Origin: Abyssibius alkaniclasticus
GTDB taxonomy: Bacteria > Pseudomonadota > Alphaproteobacteria > Rhodobacterales > Rhodobacteraceae
DNA: 64,000 nucleotides
Direction of reading: 5' to 3'
NCBI RefSeq assembly: GCF_020447305.1
Contig: NZ_CP095732.1
Location: forward strand, 1,830,501 to 1,894,500
Positions within the stretch are counted from its first letter, which is position 1; every line of letters starts with the position of its first letter. The notes below the pieces were generated by a model. It saw nothing but the letters and a program-made list of their open reading frames with translations. It had not been told where the DNA came from and did no database searches. A program made the translations under genes and the position numbers. This document shows positions 23,988-33,446 of this stretch, piece by piece.

Positions 23988-24800
23988 ATGGACTATTTTG
24001 GGCTGCTGGCGCTGATGCTGGCCATTGGCGGCGTCGCAGGCGTTATTGCCGGAATGCTGGGCGTGGGGGGCGGCATTGTTCTGGTGCCGGCCTTTTACTT
24101 TGCCTTCGTGCAACTCGGCTATGGCGGCCCGAAACTGATGCAGATTTGCGTGGCAAGCTCGCTGGCGACGATCACGGTCACCTCGCTCCGCTCGGTTTTG
24201 TCGCACCACAAAAAAGGCGCGGTGGATTGGGATATTCTGCGCCAATGGGCACCCGGCATTGTGGCGGGCGCGCTGGTCGGGGTGCTGGCGGCCGCGGGGC
24301 TGAAATCTTCCAGCCTGATGCTGGTATTTGGCGTGCTTGGGCTGATCGTCGGGCTATACATGGCCTTTGGCAGGTCACACTGGCGGCTGGGCACGGACAT
24401 GCCGAAAGGTATGGCACGGGCCATTGCCAGCCCGGTTCTGGGCTTTCTTTCGGTGCTGATGGGCATTGGCGGCGGCTCTTTCGGGGTGCCGATGATGACA
24501 CTCTATGGCCGCCCCATCCACCGCGCGGTGGCCACGGCGGCGGGGTTTGGCGTGCTGATCGCGGTGCCATCGGTCATCGGTTTCATGCTCAGCGGCTGGG
24601 ATGTGGCCGACAAGCCACCCTTGACCATTGGCTATGTGAATCTTGTGGCCTTTGGGGTGATCGTGTCGATGACCATGCTCACCACGCCGCTGGGTGTGCG
24701 CCTGGCCCATGCCATGAATCCGCGCCCGTTGAAACTGGCCTTTGCGCTGTTCATCGCGCTGATGGCCGCCAATATGCTGCGCAAGGCGCTGGCGGGTTAG
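23988..24800 (+). CDS. TSUP (TauE/SafE) family membrane transporter
   Basis: This 270-residue protein is predicted to have eight spans. Its two symmetric halves each start with a Gly-rich helix pair: AGVIAGMLGVGGGIVLVPAF near the N-terminus and VLMGIGGGSFGVPMMTLYGR in the second half. These are the sulfite/sulfonate exporter family signatures. Such transporters move sulfite, sulfoacetate or other organosulfur anions; the substrate is not deducible here. Its TAG stop overlaps the stop of the opposite-strand DUF1289 gene. Confidence 0.9.
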   Translation: MDYFGLLALMLAIGGVAGVIAGMLGVGGGIVLVPAFYFAFVQLGYGGPKLMQICVASSLATITVTSLRSVLSHHKKGAVDWDILRQWAPGIVAGALVGVLAAAGLKSSSLMLVFGVLGLIVGLYMAFGRSHWRLGTDMPKGMARAIASPVLGFLSVLMGIGGGSFGVPMMTLYGRPIHRAVATAAGFGVLIAVPSVIGFMLSGWDVADKPPLTIGYVNLVAFGVIVSMTMLTTPLGVRLAHAMNPRPLKLAFALFIALMAANMLRKALAG

Positions 24801-25027
24801 CCTTTCAGCCGCGCGGCACGGCCACGGCGCTCGCTGCGCAACATGGGCTCGCGCGCGGGCAGGGCGGCGATGATCTCGCGGCGCGCCTCGGCGCTCAGGC
24901 GCGACCAGCGGGCAATTTCATCGGGCGTGCGAAAACAGCCAATGCAGATGCGCGCCGCCGGATGCACCACGCAGATTTTGACACAGGGGCTTTCAACCTC
25001 GTCACGGGCCCAGATTTCATCGCTCAT
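24797..25027 (-). CDS. DUF1289 small Cys-rich protein
   Basis: This 76-residue protein shows the DUF1289 pattern: [20 protein letters not shown], then [13 protein letters not shown]. The four cysteines (CxxxC and CxxC) probably bind zinc or an Fe-S cluster. The C-terminus is Arg-rich ([10 protein letters not shown]). The function is unknown. Its ATG overlaps the ruvX stop by 4 bases, so it is co-expressed with ruvX and ccmI. Confidence 0.88.
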   Translation of the reverse strand: MSDEIWARDEVESPCVKICVVHPAARICIGCFRTPDEIARWSRLSAEARREIIAALPAREPMLRSERRGRAARLKG

Positions 25028-25503
25028 ACGCTTCGCCCCAAATGCGCCAGCCGGTCCAGCGCGCCTTGCAGGATATACCCGGCGGCGACATGGTCGATCA
25101 CCTCGGCGCGACGCTTGCGAGACATATCCGCCTCAAGCAGCGCCCGTTCGGCGGCAACGGTGGACAGGCGCTCATCCCAGAACAGCAGGGGCAGGGGGTG
25201 GATTTTGGCGAAATTGCGCGCGAATGCGCGGGTCGACTGGCAGCGCGGCCCTTCAGAGCCATCCATATTGCGCGGCAGGCCCAGCACCAGCCCGGCAATA
25301 TCGCGCGCCTTCAGCAATGCGGCAAGGGCTTCGGCATCGGCGGTGAACTTGCTGCGCCGGATGGTTGAGAGCGGCGATGCAATGCTGCGGAGGCGATCGG
25401 TAACCGCCACACCGATGGTTTTGGTGCCAAGGTCCAGCCCGGCCAGGGCGCCAAAGCCCGGCAGAGCCGCCGCAAATGCGCCAATATCATCGGTCAGGAT
25501 CAT
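25024..25503 (-). CDS. ruvX: putative pre-16S rRNA nuclease / Holliday junction resolvase-like YqgF
   Basis: This 159-residue RNase H-fold protein carries the family motifs [15 protein letters not shown] (catalytic Asp), [20 protein letters not shown], and [17 protein letters not shown] with a second acid. A terminal helix includes [13 protein letters not shown]. In E. coli YqgF acts in 16S rRNA 5' maturation. It is translationally coupled to ccmI upstream and to the DUF1289 gene downstream by 4-base overlaps. Confidence 0.93.
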   Translation of the reverse strand: MILTDDIGAFAAALPGFGALAGLDLGTKTIGVAVTDRLRSIASPLSTIRRSKFTADAEALAALLKARDIAGLVLGLPRNMDGSEGPRCQSTRAFARNFAKIHPLPLLFWDERLSTVAAERALLEADMSRKRRAEVIDHVAAGYILQGALDRLAHLGRSV

Positions 25504-26678
25504 GGCAGATTGGCGGCTTCGGCACGGATCAGCGCCAGCGCCTCGGGATTGTCGGCGAAATTCACCTCGGCCTCGGCGGCAATGGCGCGGGCGCGGTCAT
25601 ATTCGCCCAGCACGACAAGCGCGCGCACAAGCCGGGCCCATTCATCGGCGCTGCCACCGTCCGAGGCCAGCCGCGCGGCCAGGCCTTCGACCATGCTGCG
25701 CACCTGTGCCTGCTCTTCGGCTGTCAGATCAGATATATCGGCCTGGCCGGGCGCTGTGCTTGCGGCGCCGCGCAAATTGTCGATTTGTGCCTGAATCGCA
25801 GCCACATAGGGCGCATCGGGCGGACTGTCTTGCAACAGCACGGTCCAGATTTGCAGCGCAAGGTCGGGGCGGCCGGTTTGCGCCATTGTCAGCCCGGCAT
25901 AATAGCGGCCGCGCATGTCGCTGCCATCCAGCGACAGGCCTTGGCGCAGCGCGGCTTCCGCTTCGGGCGAGACATAGCCCTGCGTGGCCGAGATCATCAG
26001 TTCGGCCAGCTCGATATAATCGCTTGCGGTGACTGCCGTGCCTTTCAGCGCGATCACGCGTTGCTGCGCGCGCCGTGCATCGGCAAACCGGCCAAGCTGG
26101 GGCAGGAATTGCGCCAACAGGACCTGGCCCTGCAAATCTTCCGGCCGGTCAGCCGTGGCTGCCTCAAGCTGGGCAACAAGTTCTGGCAGGCGCGGGTCGG
26201 GCGAAAACTGGGCCGGGTCGTCCAGCCCGTTGCGTGCCACGGCCTCTTCGGCCACGTCCTGGCTGGGGCGGCTTTCGGCCAGAGCCGCGCGCCGCTCGGC
26301 CAATGGAAAATCGGGGTAGCCGGGCGCGCCGATACGGCCATAGGTATAGAAAATACCCGCAACCGACGCGAGCGACAGCACGGCCACGGCAATCATGTTC
26401 AGTTTGCGCGGCGCGCTGGTGGCCGCCTGGCTTGCGGTAAATTCAGCATCGGCGGCCAGAAGCCTGCGGCCAATTTCTGCGCGGCTGGTGGTGGCATCGG
26501 CCGGGTCCAGCACACCGCGCGCCAATTCGCGGTCGATCTCGGCAAGTTGGTCACGATAGACCTGCATGTCATAGGCGGCACGCGGCGCCGTCTCGCCCTT
26601 GCCGGCCAGTAGGGGGGCCAGTATTGCCACGGCCAGCACAAGCGTTATCAGCGCCAGTAATATCCAGAAAATGTCCAT
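25500..26678 (-). CDS. ccmI: cytochrome c biogenesis protein CcmI
   Basis: This 392-residue protein has the N-terminal hydrophobic segment ([20 protein letters not shown]), a cytoplasmic leucine-zipper-like loop ([17 protein letters not shown], then [13 protein letters not shown]) and a second span ([20 protein letters not shown]). A long periplasmic TPR-like domain follows, as in CcmI, which holds apocytochrome c during haem attachment. The start at 26678 is the normal family start; an upstream TTG-type extension was rejected. It would serve cytochromes such as those at 4341 and 7854. Confidence 0.92.
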   Translation of the reverse strand: MDIFWILLALITLVLAVAILAPLLAGKGETAPRAAYDMQVYRDQLAEIDRELARGVLDPADATTSRAEIGRRLLAADAEFTASQAATSAPRKLNMIAVAVLSLASVAGIFYTYGRIGAPGYPDFPLAERRAALAESRPSQDVAEEAVARNGLDDPAQFSPDPRLPELVAQLEAATADRPEDLQGQVLLAQFLPQLGRFADARRAQQRVIALKGTAVTASDYIELAELMISATQGYVSPEAEAALRQGLSLDGSDMRGRYYAGLTMAQTGRPDLALQIWTVLLQDSPPDAPYVAAIQAQIDNLRGAASTAPGQADISDLTAEEQAQVRSMVEGLAARLASDGGSADEWARLVRALVVLGEYDRARAIAAEAEVNFADNPEALALIRAEAANLP

Positions 26679-26859
26679 GCCTTGCCTAACTGTCCTGCTG
26701 TTCGGAATTGGCCATAACCTAGCGGGTCGTGAAAAGCGCGGCAAGCGACCAATCGGCGCAGCCCATATGTCGGATTTGACTGTGGGAATGACGGTCTAAT
26801 AGGCTCGGGGCCATCGCTGCGCGGCTACATATCGCGCAAGTCAGCTGAAGGATTTGCCC

Positions 26860-28107
26860 ATGCGCCGCTATTCCGCTTTTGCCATTGCCCGCGAGGCGAT
26901 GCGTTACCACACCGGATGGGAGCGCGCATGGCCCTCGCCCACACCCAAGGCGGCATACGATGTGGTGATCGTCGGCGCGGGCGGGCATGGGCTGGCCACG
27001 GCCTATTATCTGGCGAAGAACCACGGCATGACCAATATCGCGGTGATCGAGAAGGGCTGGCTGGGCGGTGGCAATACCGGGCGCAACACCACAATCATCC
27101 GCTCGAATTATCTTCAGGATGAAAGTGCGGCGATCTATGAAAAGGCGCGCAGCCTGTATGAGGATCTGAGCCAGGATCTGAACTACAATATCATGTTCAG
27201 CCCGCGCGGCGTGATGATGCTGGCGCAAACCGAGCATGAAAAGCGCGGCTATCTGCGCACGGTCCATGCCAACCGCGCCCAAGGGGTTGCGACCGAGTTC
27301 ATTGGTCCTGCGGAAATCAAACGCCGCCTGCCGATCATCAATATCGACGGGCCACGCTACCCGGTTCTGGGCGCGCTTTGGCAGGCACGTGGCGGCACCG
27401 CGCGGCATGATGCCGTCGCCTGGGGCTATGCGCGCAAATGCGCGGCGATGGGCGTAGACATCATCCAGCAGACCGAGGTGACGGGCGTTGATGTGCAAGC
27501 TGGCAAGGTTACAGGCGTGCAAACCACAAAAGGCGCGATTGCCTGCAAGAAGCTGGCGCTGGTCGTGGCGGGGCATTCATCGGTTCTGGCTGAAATGGCC
27601 GGGTTCCGCCTGCCGATTGAAAGCCTTGCGCTACAGGCGCTGGTATCCGAGCCGATCAAGCCCTGCATGGATGTGGTGGTAATGGCCAATACCGTGCATG
27701 GCTATATGAGCCAGTCGGACAAGGGCGAAATGGTTATCGGCGGCGGCACCGACGGGTTCAACAACTACACCCAGCGCGGCTCTTTCCACCATATCGAGGA
27801 AACGGTGCGCGCTTTGGTTGAGACCTTCCCGATGATCTCACGCCTGAAAATGCTGCGTCAATGGGGCGGGATTGTCGATATGACGGGCGACCGTTCGCCC
27901 ATCATCGGCAAAACGCCTGTCGAGGGGATATTTGTGAATTGCGGCTGGGGCACGGGCGGGTTCAAATCCATCCCCGGTTCGGGCTGGGCGATGGCGGCGA
28001 CCGTGGCCAAGGGCGAGCCAGACGCGCTGGCCGCACCCTTTTCGCTTGATCGTTTCAAGGAGGGTCGTTTCATCGATGAAAGCGTGGCCGCCGGGGTGGC
28101 GCATTGA
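26860..28107 (+). CDS. soxB: sarcosine oxidase beta subunit
   Basis: This 415-residue flavoprotein is part of the heterotetrameric sarcosine oxidase that oxidatively demethylates sarcosine to glycine, formaldehyde or methylene-THF, and H2O2. It shows the FAD Rossmann motif ([20 protein letters not shown]), the [16 protein letters not shown] segment, and the [16 protein letters not shown] region near the covalent FMN site. [18 protein letters not shown] lies near the C-terminus. AAGGA precedes the ATG at 26860. It is the first gene of soxBDAG, but unlike in most genomes soxD starts 530 bases later. Confidence 0.95.
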   Translation: MRRYSAFAIAREAMRYHTGWERAWPSPTPKAAYDVVIVGAGGHGLATAYYLAKNHGMTNIAVIEKGWLGGGNTGRNTTIIRSNYLQDESAAIYEKARSLYEDLSQDLNYNIMFSPRGVMMLAQTEHEKRGYLRTVHANRAQGVATEFIGPAEIKRRLPIINIDGPRYPVLGALWQARGGTARHDAVAWGYARKCAAMGVDIIQQTEVTGVDVQAGKVTGVQTTKGAIACKKLALVVAGHSSVLAEMAGFRLPIESLALQALVSEPIKPCMDVVVMANTVHGYMSQSDKGEMVIGGGTDGFNNYTQRGSFHHIEETVRALVETFPMISRLKMLRQWGGIVDMTGDRSPIIGKTPVEGIFVNCGWGTGGFKSIPGSGWAMAATVAKGEPDALAAPFSLDRFKEGRFIDESVAAGVAH

Positions 28108-28187
28108 TGGCGCGCAATCTGCTTTCCCAAAAGGAATTGGCCGCACAAACAGCCTGTGCGGCCAACCCGATTTTTGCAGCATCAAAG

Positions 28188-28409
28188 CTAGCTGTGCTTG
28201 ATGCGGCGTTCAACCTTGCGGAATTGGAGGACATAGGCCCGCAGGGCCAACAGCGTCGCTCCGACAAACCCGTAAAAAATTACTCCGTTAAGAATGTTAC
28301 TCGATACGTAACCGGTCATGTCATAGACGGCGGAGCCGATCCACAATTGGCACGCGGTACTAAAATCGCTCCAGAAACCGAGCAGTGTTGTCGCGAAGTC
28401 GCCCAACAT
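28188..28409 (-). CDS. small membrane protein, opposite strand, between soxB and soxD
   Basis: This 73-residue protein has two hydrophobic segments (FATTLLGFWSDFSTA region and LNGVIFYGFVGATLLALRAYVL) and a basic C-terminus (QFRKVERRIKHS). The start ATG at 28409 has AGGGAGAGAG just upstream, a strong ribosome-binding site. No family is recognised. Codon use is less GC-skewed than in neighbours and the flanking 28410-28636 is comparatively AT-rich, which hints at an insertion into the sox operon. It could alternatively be a chance frame, though the ribosome-binding site argues otherwise. Confidence 0.5.
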   Translation of the reverse strand: MLGDFATTLLGFWSDFSTACQLWIGSAVYDMTGYVSSNILNGVIFYGFVGATLLALRAYVLQFRKVERRIKHS

Positions 28410-28636
28410 GTCTCTCTCCCTGTGTTTCTGAAATCACTCACTACAGTGCCTCACAGATTAGCACATTTTGCCTTGATTTTGCCACAATTCAATGCGGTTC
28501 GGCGCAAGATTGTCGATGTATGCAACAGTATTCTTGGTGTGAAATGTAAGCAGTGGCCCGTAACGCGCTGCGAGATCACAAGAAACGTAAATCCTGCGCC
28601 AAGTGCTGGGCACTCACTTTTCAGAGAGAATTCGCC

Positions 28637-28960
28637 ATGTTGATGCTAAATTGTCCAAATTGCGGTGTAACCGCCGAGGAAACAGAGTTTGCTGCTGGCG
28701 GCGAAGCGCATCTGAAGCGGTATGGTCCCGAATCAGCCGATGACAACTTTACCGATTACATGTTTCGCCGAAAAAACCCTAAAGGGGTGCATTTCGAGCG
28801 TTGGCGCCATGCTTTTGGCTGCGGAAAGTGGTTTCATGCGGCGCGTTGCACGGCAAGTTTGCAGGTTTTCGGCACCTATCCGGCGCAAACCACCGAGCCA
28901 CCCGCCGACATCATCAAGGCCATCAAGGCGCAACGCCCCGACTGGAAAGGCTACAAATGA
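28637..28960 (+). CDS. soxD: sarcosine oxidase delta subunit
   Basis: This 107-residue zinc-binding subunit matches SoxD in LNCPNCGVTAEETEFAAGGE, DYMFRRKNPKG, and a FGCGKWFHAARC segment that supplies further Cys/His ligands. TYPAQTTEPPADI follows. It stabilises the heterotetramer. The ATG at 28637 (MLMLNCPNCG) with GAGAG upstream fits the family; a longer frame upstream is not used. Its stop overlaps the soxA start by ATGA. Confidence 0.93.
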   Translation: MLMLNCPNCGVTAEETEFAAGGEAHLKRYGPESADDNFTDYMFRRKNPKGVHFERWRHAFGCGKWFHAARCTASLQVFGTYPAQTTEPPADIIKAIKAQRPDWKGYK

Positions 28961-31900
28961 GTACGCGACTGAAAACCGGCGGCCAGTTGATTGACCGCAG
29001 CGAGAAGCGCGCCTTTACCTTCAACGGCGAACGGTTGTGGGGTTATGCCGGCGATACGCTGGCCAGCGCGCTTTTGGCCAACCGCAAGGTCATGGTCGGG
29101 CGCAGCTTCAAATATCATCGCCCGCGCGGCATTGTGGCGGCGGGGCCGGAAGAGCCGAATGCGCTGATGAATCTGGGCGAGGGCGGGCGGTTTGAGCCCA
29201 ACCAGCGCGCCACGACAACCGAGCTTGTGACCCAGATGACCGTGGCCAGCCAGAACCATTGGCCAAGCCTGAATTTCGACATTGGCGCCATCAACGCCCG
29301 CTTTGCGCGCTTCATGCCGGCGGGGTTCTACTACAAAACCTTCATGTTCCCGCGCTTTGCCTGGAAACATCTGTTCGAGCCGTTCATCCGCCGCGCCGCC
29401 GGCCTTGGCCGTGCGCCGGTAGAGCGCGATGCCGACAGGTATGAGTATTTCTACGCCCATACCGATGTGCTGGTCATCGGTGCGGGTGTGGCAGGTTTGG
29501 CTGCCGCGCGTGTCGCCGCCGAGGCCGGTTTGCGCGTGCTGATACTGGAACAAAACCCCCATGCCGGCGGGAGGGCGCTGGTGGATGGCGCGCCGATCAA
29601 CGGCCAGCCCGCTGCCGCCTGGATTGCCGCAGAAACCAAGGCCCTGGCTGCCATGCCCAATGTCACGCTGCGCCTGCGCACAATGGGGGCGGGCGTGTAT
29701 GACCACGGCTATGTGCTGGGATATGAGCGTGTGGGCGACCATCTGGCCCCAAGTGCCGAACGCCCCCGCCACCGGCTTTGGCGCATTCGTGCGGGCCGGA
29801 TTGTTACGGCCACTGGCGCAATCGAACGCCCGCTCTCCTTTGCGGGCAACGATGTTCCGGGCGTCATGCTGGCCGGGGCCGTGCGCGATTATGCATCGCT
29901 TTATGGCGTAAGCTGCGGTGATCGCACTGTGGTCGTCACCAATAACGACGATGCCTACCGCACGGCGCTGGAAATGCTCGATGTCGGGCTGTCGGTGCCT
30001 GTCGTGCTGGATGCCCGCCCCGAAGGCGGTGGCGCTTTGGCCGATGAAGCCCGCGCGCGCGGCATTCGCGTTGAGAATGGCAAGGCCGTGGCGCGGGTGA
30101 TTGGCGGCAAGCGTGTGCGCGGTGTGGATATTTGCGATCAGGCTGGCGAAGGCGCGGTGCTTGAAACCATAGCCTGTGATTGCGTCGCCATGTCGGGTGG
30201 CTGGTCGCCGGTCGTGCATCTGTGGTCCCATTGCGGCGGCAAGCTCACATGGGACGCGGAAAACGCCATGTTCTCGCCCGATCCAAGCCGCCCGCCTTTG
30301 GGGGCCGATGGCACGGGCATGGTCATCGCCGCCGGGGCTGCCGCCGGGGCGCTGGCGCAAGACCATGCGCTGATGCAGGCGCATGAGGCCGGGCGCCAGG
30401 CGGTTGCCGCGTTGGGGCAAAGCCCCGGCAAGGCGACCGCACCTAGCAGCGATGCGGTTGCAATCAGGCCCATTTTGCCGGTCTGGACCATGCCACAGGG
30501 TGCCGACAAAACCAAAATGGCCAAGGCATTTCTGGATTATCAGAACGATGTGAAAGTCTCCGATGTGCGGCTTGCCGCGCGCGAGGGCTATGAATCGGTC
30601 GAGCATACCAAGCGTTATACCACGCTGGGCATGGCCACCGATCAGGGCAAACTTTCCAATATCAACGGGCTGGCCATTCTGGCCGAACAGCTTGCAGCGC
30701 CCATTCCGGCCGTGGGCACAACCACCTTCCGCCCGCCCTACCACCCCATTTCTATGGGCGCGATTGCCGGCGAGGCTCGGGGTGATCTGTTCAAGCTTCT
30801 GCGTCGCACCCCCATGCATGACTGGCACGATGCCAATGGTGTCGATTGGGAGCCGGTGGCGGATTGGCGCCGCCCCTATACCTATCTGCGCGGCGGCGAG
30901 TCCAAGCAAGATGCCGTGCGCCGCGAAATTCTGAACACGCGCGGCGGGGTGGGGATGCTCGATGCCTCGACCCTTGGCAAAATCGTCGTCAAGGGGCCGG
31001 ATGCGGGCAAGTTTCTCGACCTGATGTATACGAATATGATGTCGAGCCTGAAGGTCGGGCGCTGCCGCTACGGGCTGATGTGCAATGAGAACGGCTTCCT
31101 CATAGATGACGGTGTTGTTGCGCGCATTGGTGAGGATGAGTTCCTGTGCCACACCACCTCGGGCGGGTCGGACCGGATTCACGCGCATATGGAAGAATGG
31201 CTGCAAACCGAATGGTGGGATTTGCAGGCCTACACCATCAACCTGACCGAGCAATTCGCGCAGATCGCCGTGGTTGGCCCCAAGGCGCGCAAGCTGCTGG
31301 AAAAGCTCGGTGGCATGGACGTTTCCGCCGAAACCCTGCCGTTTATGGGTTTTGCCGATGGCGTGCTTGCGGGCATTCCGGTGCGCGCCTATCGCATTTC
31401 GTTTTCGGGCGAGCTTTCTTACGAAATTGCCGTGCCCGCCGGGCGCGGGCTGGAATTGTGGGAAAAGATCCATGCTGCCGGGCAGGAATTTGGCATCATG
31501 CCCTATGGCACCGAGGCTTTGCATGTGATGCGCGCCGAAAAAGGCTTCATCATGATCGGTGATGAAAGCGACGGCACGGTCATTCCGCAAGATCTGGCGC
31601 TGGATTGGGCCGTGTCCAAGAAGAAGGCGGATTTCCTTGGCAAGCGCGGCCAGATGCGCAGCCATATGGTTGACCCGATGCGCAAGCAGCTTGTGGGGCT
31701 GGAAACGCTCGACCCGCAGGTGGTGTTGCCCGATTGCGCCCATGCGATTGAAGGCAAAACCCCCGATGGGCGCGATGCCTTGATCGGCCATGTCACCTCG
31801 ACCTATTATTCGCCCACGCTGGAACGCTCGATTGCGATGGCAATCATCAAGGGCGGGGCCAACCGGATGGGCGAGGTGCTGAACTTCCCCATTGGCGGTG

Positions 31901-31971
31901 GCAAGGTGGTGCAGGCCAAGGTGGTGAACCCGGTATTTCTAGACCCTGAAGGAGCGCGCCAGAATGTTTAG
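28957..31971 (+). CDS. soxA: sarcosine oxidase alpha subunit
   Basis: This 1004-residue subunit has all expected parts. The N-terminal domain (GERLWGYAGDTLASALLANR, then SFKYHRPRGIVAAG) is followed by an NAD-binding Rossmann domain at about residue 170 (DVLVIGAGVAGLAAARVAAE) and a Cys-poor central region. The C-terminal 400 residues form a GcvT-like folate-binding domain (GVGMLDASTLGKIVVKGPDA, RISFSGELSYEIAVP and YGTEALHVMRAEKGF). It channels the methyl group to tetrahydrofolate. Length and architecture are normal. It overlaps soxD by 4 bases and soxG by 8. Confidence 0.96.
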   Translation: MSTRLKTGGQLIDRSEKRAFTFNGERLWGYAGDTLASALLANRKVMVGRSFKYHRPRGIVAAGPEEPNALMNLGEGGRFEPNQRATTTELVTQMTVASQNHWPSLNFDIGAINARFARFMPAGFYYKTFMFPRFAWKHLFEPFIRRAAGLGRAPVERDADRYEYFYAHTDVLVIGAGVAGLAAARVAAEAGLRVLILEQNPHAGGRALVDGAPINGQPAAAWIAAETKALAAMPNVTLRLRTMGAGVYDHGYVLGYERVGDHLAPSAERPRHRLWRIRAGRIVTATGAIERPLSFAGNDVPGVMLAGAVRDYASLYGVSCGDRTVVVTNNDDAYRTALEMLDVGLSVPVVLDARPEGGGALADEARARGIRVENGKAVARVIGGKRVRGVDICDQAGEGAVLETIACDCVAMSGGWSPVVHLWSHCGGKLTWDAENAMFSPDPSRPPLGADGTGMVIAAGAAAGALAQDHALMQAHEAGRQAVAALGQSPGKATAPSSDAVAIRPILPVWTMPQGADKTKMAKAFLDYQNDVKVSDVRLAAREGYESVEHTKRYTTLGMATDQGKLSNINGLAILAEQLAAPIPAVGTTTFRPPYHPISMGAIAGEARGDLFKLLRRTPMHDWHDANGVDWEPVADWRRPYTYLRGGESKQDAVRREILNTRGGVGMLDASTLGKIVVKGPDAGKFLDLMYTNMMSSLKVGRCRYGLMCNENGFLIDDGVVARIGEDEFLCHTTSGGSDRIHAHMEEWLQTEWWDLQAYTINLTEQFAQIAVVGPKARKLLEKLGGMDVSAETLPFMGFADGVLAGIPVRAYRISFSGELSYEIAVPAGRGLELWEKIHAAGQEFGIMPYGTEALHVMRAEKGFIMIGDESDGTVIPQDLALDWAVSKKKADFLGKRGQMRSHMVDPMRKQLVGLETLDPQVVLPDCAHAIEGKTPDGRDALIGHVTSTYYSPTLERSIAMAIIKGGANRMGEVLNFPIGGGKVVQAKVVNPVFLDPEGARQNV

Positions 31972-32533
31972 TGCAATATCCGCCCTGAACGGGGCCAGCT
32001 ATAGCGGTGCGGTCGATGTGGCCGAAACAGGCTTGCGCGGCATGATCTCGCTGCGCGGCGATTTTGCCAGCAAGGATTTTGCGGCGGCAGTCTGGCAAGT
32101 GCTTGGCGCCGCACTGCCTGCACAGCGCAAAACGGTAATGGGCAAGGCGGGCCGCGTGGTCTGGATGTCACCCGACGAGCTGCTTGCCGTGGTGGAGTAT
32201 GGCGCCGCGCCGAAGCTGGCTGCTGATCTGCGCACCGCGCTTGCGGGCCAGCACCATCTGGCCGAGGTCGTATCTGATGCCCGCGCCGTTTTTTCGCTGA
32301 CAGGCGCCGGCTGGCGCGAGGTTCTGGCCAAGGGCGCGCCGGTTGACCTTGCCGCGCAAGCCTTTGGCCCTGATGATATGCGCCGGTCACGCCTTGGGCA
32401 GGTGGCCGTGGCATTCTGGATGGTGGATGATCAAAGCTGCGAACTGGTCTGCTTTCGCTCGGTCGCAGCCTTTGTTTTTGACTGGTTGAAAACCGCAGCC
32501 GCCCCAAAAACCCTGCCCGGCTATTTCCAATAA
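31964..32533 (+). CDS. soxG: sarcosine oxidase gamma subunit
   Basis: This 189-residue protein ends the sox operon and matches SoxG in ETGLRGMISLRGDFASKDF, RVVWMSPDELLAVVEYG, VSDARAVFSLTGAGWREVLAKG and FRSVAAFVFDWLKTAA. It packs with the GcvT-like domain of SoxA. It overlaps the soxA end by 8 bases. A 108-base gap with an inverted repeat separates it from the next operon. Confidence 0.93.
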   Translation: MFSAISALNGASYSGAVDVAETGLRGMISLRGDFASKDFAAAVWQVLGAALPAQRKTVMGKAGRVVWMSPDELLAVVEYGAAPKLAADLRTALAGQHHLAEVVSDARAVFSLTGAGWREVLAKGAPVDLAAQAFGPDDMRRSRLGQVAVAFWMVDDQSCELVCFRSVAAFVFDWLKTAAAPKTLPGYFQ

Positions 32534-32537
32534 ACAC

Positions 32538-32569
32538 CTGATTTGCGTGTTTTAGCTTGAACAAATCAG
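32538..32569. promoter_or_regulatory. perfect 8-bp inverted repeat upstream of amino-acid ABC operon
   Basis: CTGATTTG (32538-32545) and CAAATCAG (32562-32569) are perfect inverted copies with centres 24 bases, about two helical turns, apart. The region is AT-rich relative to the window and lies 73-104 bases before the binding-protein start. This spacing suits an operator for a dimeric regulator of LysR or GntR type, although no regulator gene is adjacent. The arms could also form a weak RNA hairpin after soxG. Confidence 0.45.
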
Positions 32570-32641
32570 ACCAGGCGATAAAGCTAATGGCATAAAGATT
32601 GGTGCATGAGGCACCGACGCACATGTTCAGGGAGAACATAT

Positions 32642-33403
32642 ATGAAACGCATATTTGGCGCGGCCCTTGTGGCAAGCACTTTGGCAAGCACTTTGGCAAC
32701 CGGCGCAATGGCGCAATCGCTCAACATTTGTGTGGAAGGGGCCTATCCGCCGTTTTCCTATACCGAAGCCTCGGGCGAGGTTGCCGGCTTTGACATCGAC
32801 ATCGCCAACGCGCTTTGCAGTGAAATGGGCTATGATTGCACCATGCTGAAAACCGATTGGGACGGCATTATCCCCGCATTGCTGGAAGGCAAATGCGACG
32901 CGATCATCGCATCCATGTCGATTACGCCCGACCGTATGGAGGTGATCGATTTCACCGCCGCCTATTACAATTCGCCAGCCGCCTTCATCGGCGCCGACGG
33001 CATGACAATGGAAGCCATGCAGGCCGGGGTTGTGGGCGTTCAGCGCGGCACGATCCACCAGGACTTTATGGAAGGCGAATTTCCCGATGTTGAACTGCGC
33101 CTTTATGGCACGCAAGACGAGGCCTATCTTGACCTTGTGGCCGGCCGTGTCGATGCGGTGATGGCAGATTCGGTTGCAATGGATGATGGCTTTCTGAAAA
33201 CCGAAGCCGGTGAGGGCTATGGCTTCTTTGGCGAATCCTATTCCATTCCGGAATATCATGGCGACGGTGCCGGCATTGGCGTGCGCAAAGGCGAAGAAGC
33301 CCTGCGCGACGCGTTTTCCGCGGCGATTGCCGCAATCCGTGAATCTGGCGAATATGGCGAGATCAACGACCGCTACTTCGACTTCGACATTTACGGCGGC
33401 TAA
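32642..33403 (+). CDS. periplasmic polar amino-acid-binding protein (ABC transporter)
   Basis: This 253-residue protein has a signal peptide (MKRIFGAALVASTLAST..., cleavage after AMA), then the HisJ/ArgT family fold: LNICVEGAYPPFSYTEASGE, GFDIDIANALCSEMGYDC, DWDGIIPALLEGKCDAIIASM, ITPDRMEVIDFTAAYYNSPA and AYLDLVAGRVDAVMADS. Ligands are probably basic amino acids or opines. The ATG at 32642 has GGGAGAA upstream. Two exact 12-base tandem copies (32671-32694) duplicate part of the signal peptide. Two permease genes follow and an ATPase gene is absent. Confidence 0.92.
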   Translation: MKRIFGAALVASTLASTLATGAMAQSLNICVEGAYPPFSYTEASGEVAGFDIDIANALCSEMGYDCTMLKTDWDGIIPALLEGKCDAIIASMSITPDRMEVIDFTAAYYNSPAAFIGADGMTMEAMQAGVVGVQRGTIHQDFMEGEFPDVELRLYGTQDEAYLDLVAGRVDAVMADSVAMDDGFLKTEAGEGYGFFGESYSIPEYHGDGAGIGVRKGEEALRDAFSAAIAAIRESGEYGEINDRYFDFDIYGG

Positions 33404-33412
33404 ACAGGAAAT

Positions 33413-33440
33413 GGCTGCGCCCTGAATGCGGGGCGCAGCC
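33413..33440 (+). promoter_or_regulatory. intercistronic 10-bp stem-loop between binding protein and permease
   Basis: GGCTGCGCCC (33413-33422) pairs perfectly with GGGCGCAGCC (33431-33440) around an 8-base loop. It lies just after the binding-protein stop. Such hairpins commonly protect the 3' end of the binding-protein message or partly terminate transcription, so that binding protein exceeds permease. An ATG inside the loop (33426) is therefore rejected as the permease start. Confidence 0.65.
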
Positions 33441-33446
33441 GCCCCT

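Noticed and set aside
28951-31791. 946-codon open frame antisense to soxA
   Set aside because: It mirrors soxA codons exactly, has no ribosome-binding site and its product resembles no protein. SoxA is certain on the plus strand.
33426-33446. ATG at 33426 as the permease start
   Set aside because: It lies in the loop of a perfect 10-bp hairpin, and the next ATG (33447) gives the family N-terminus.
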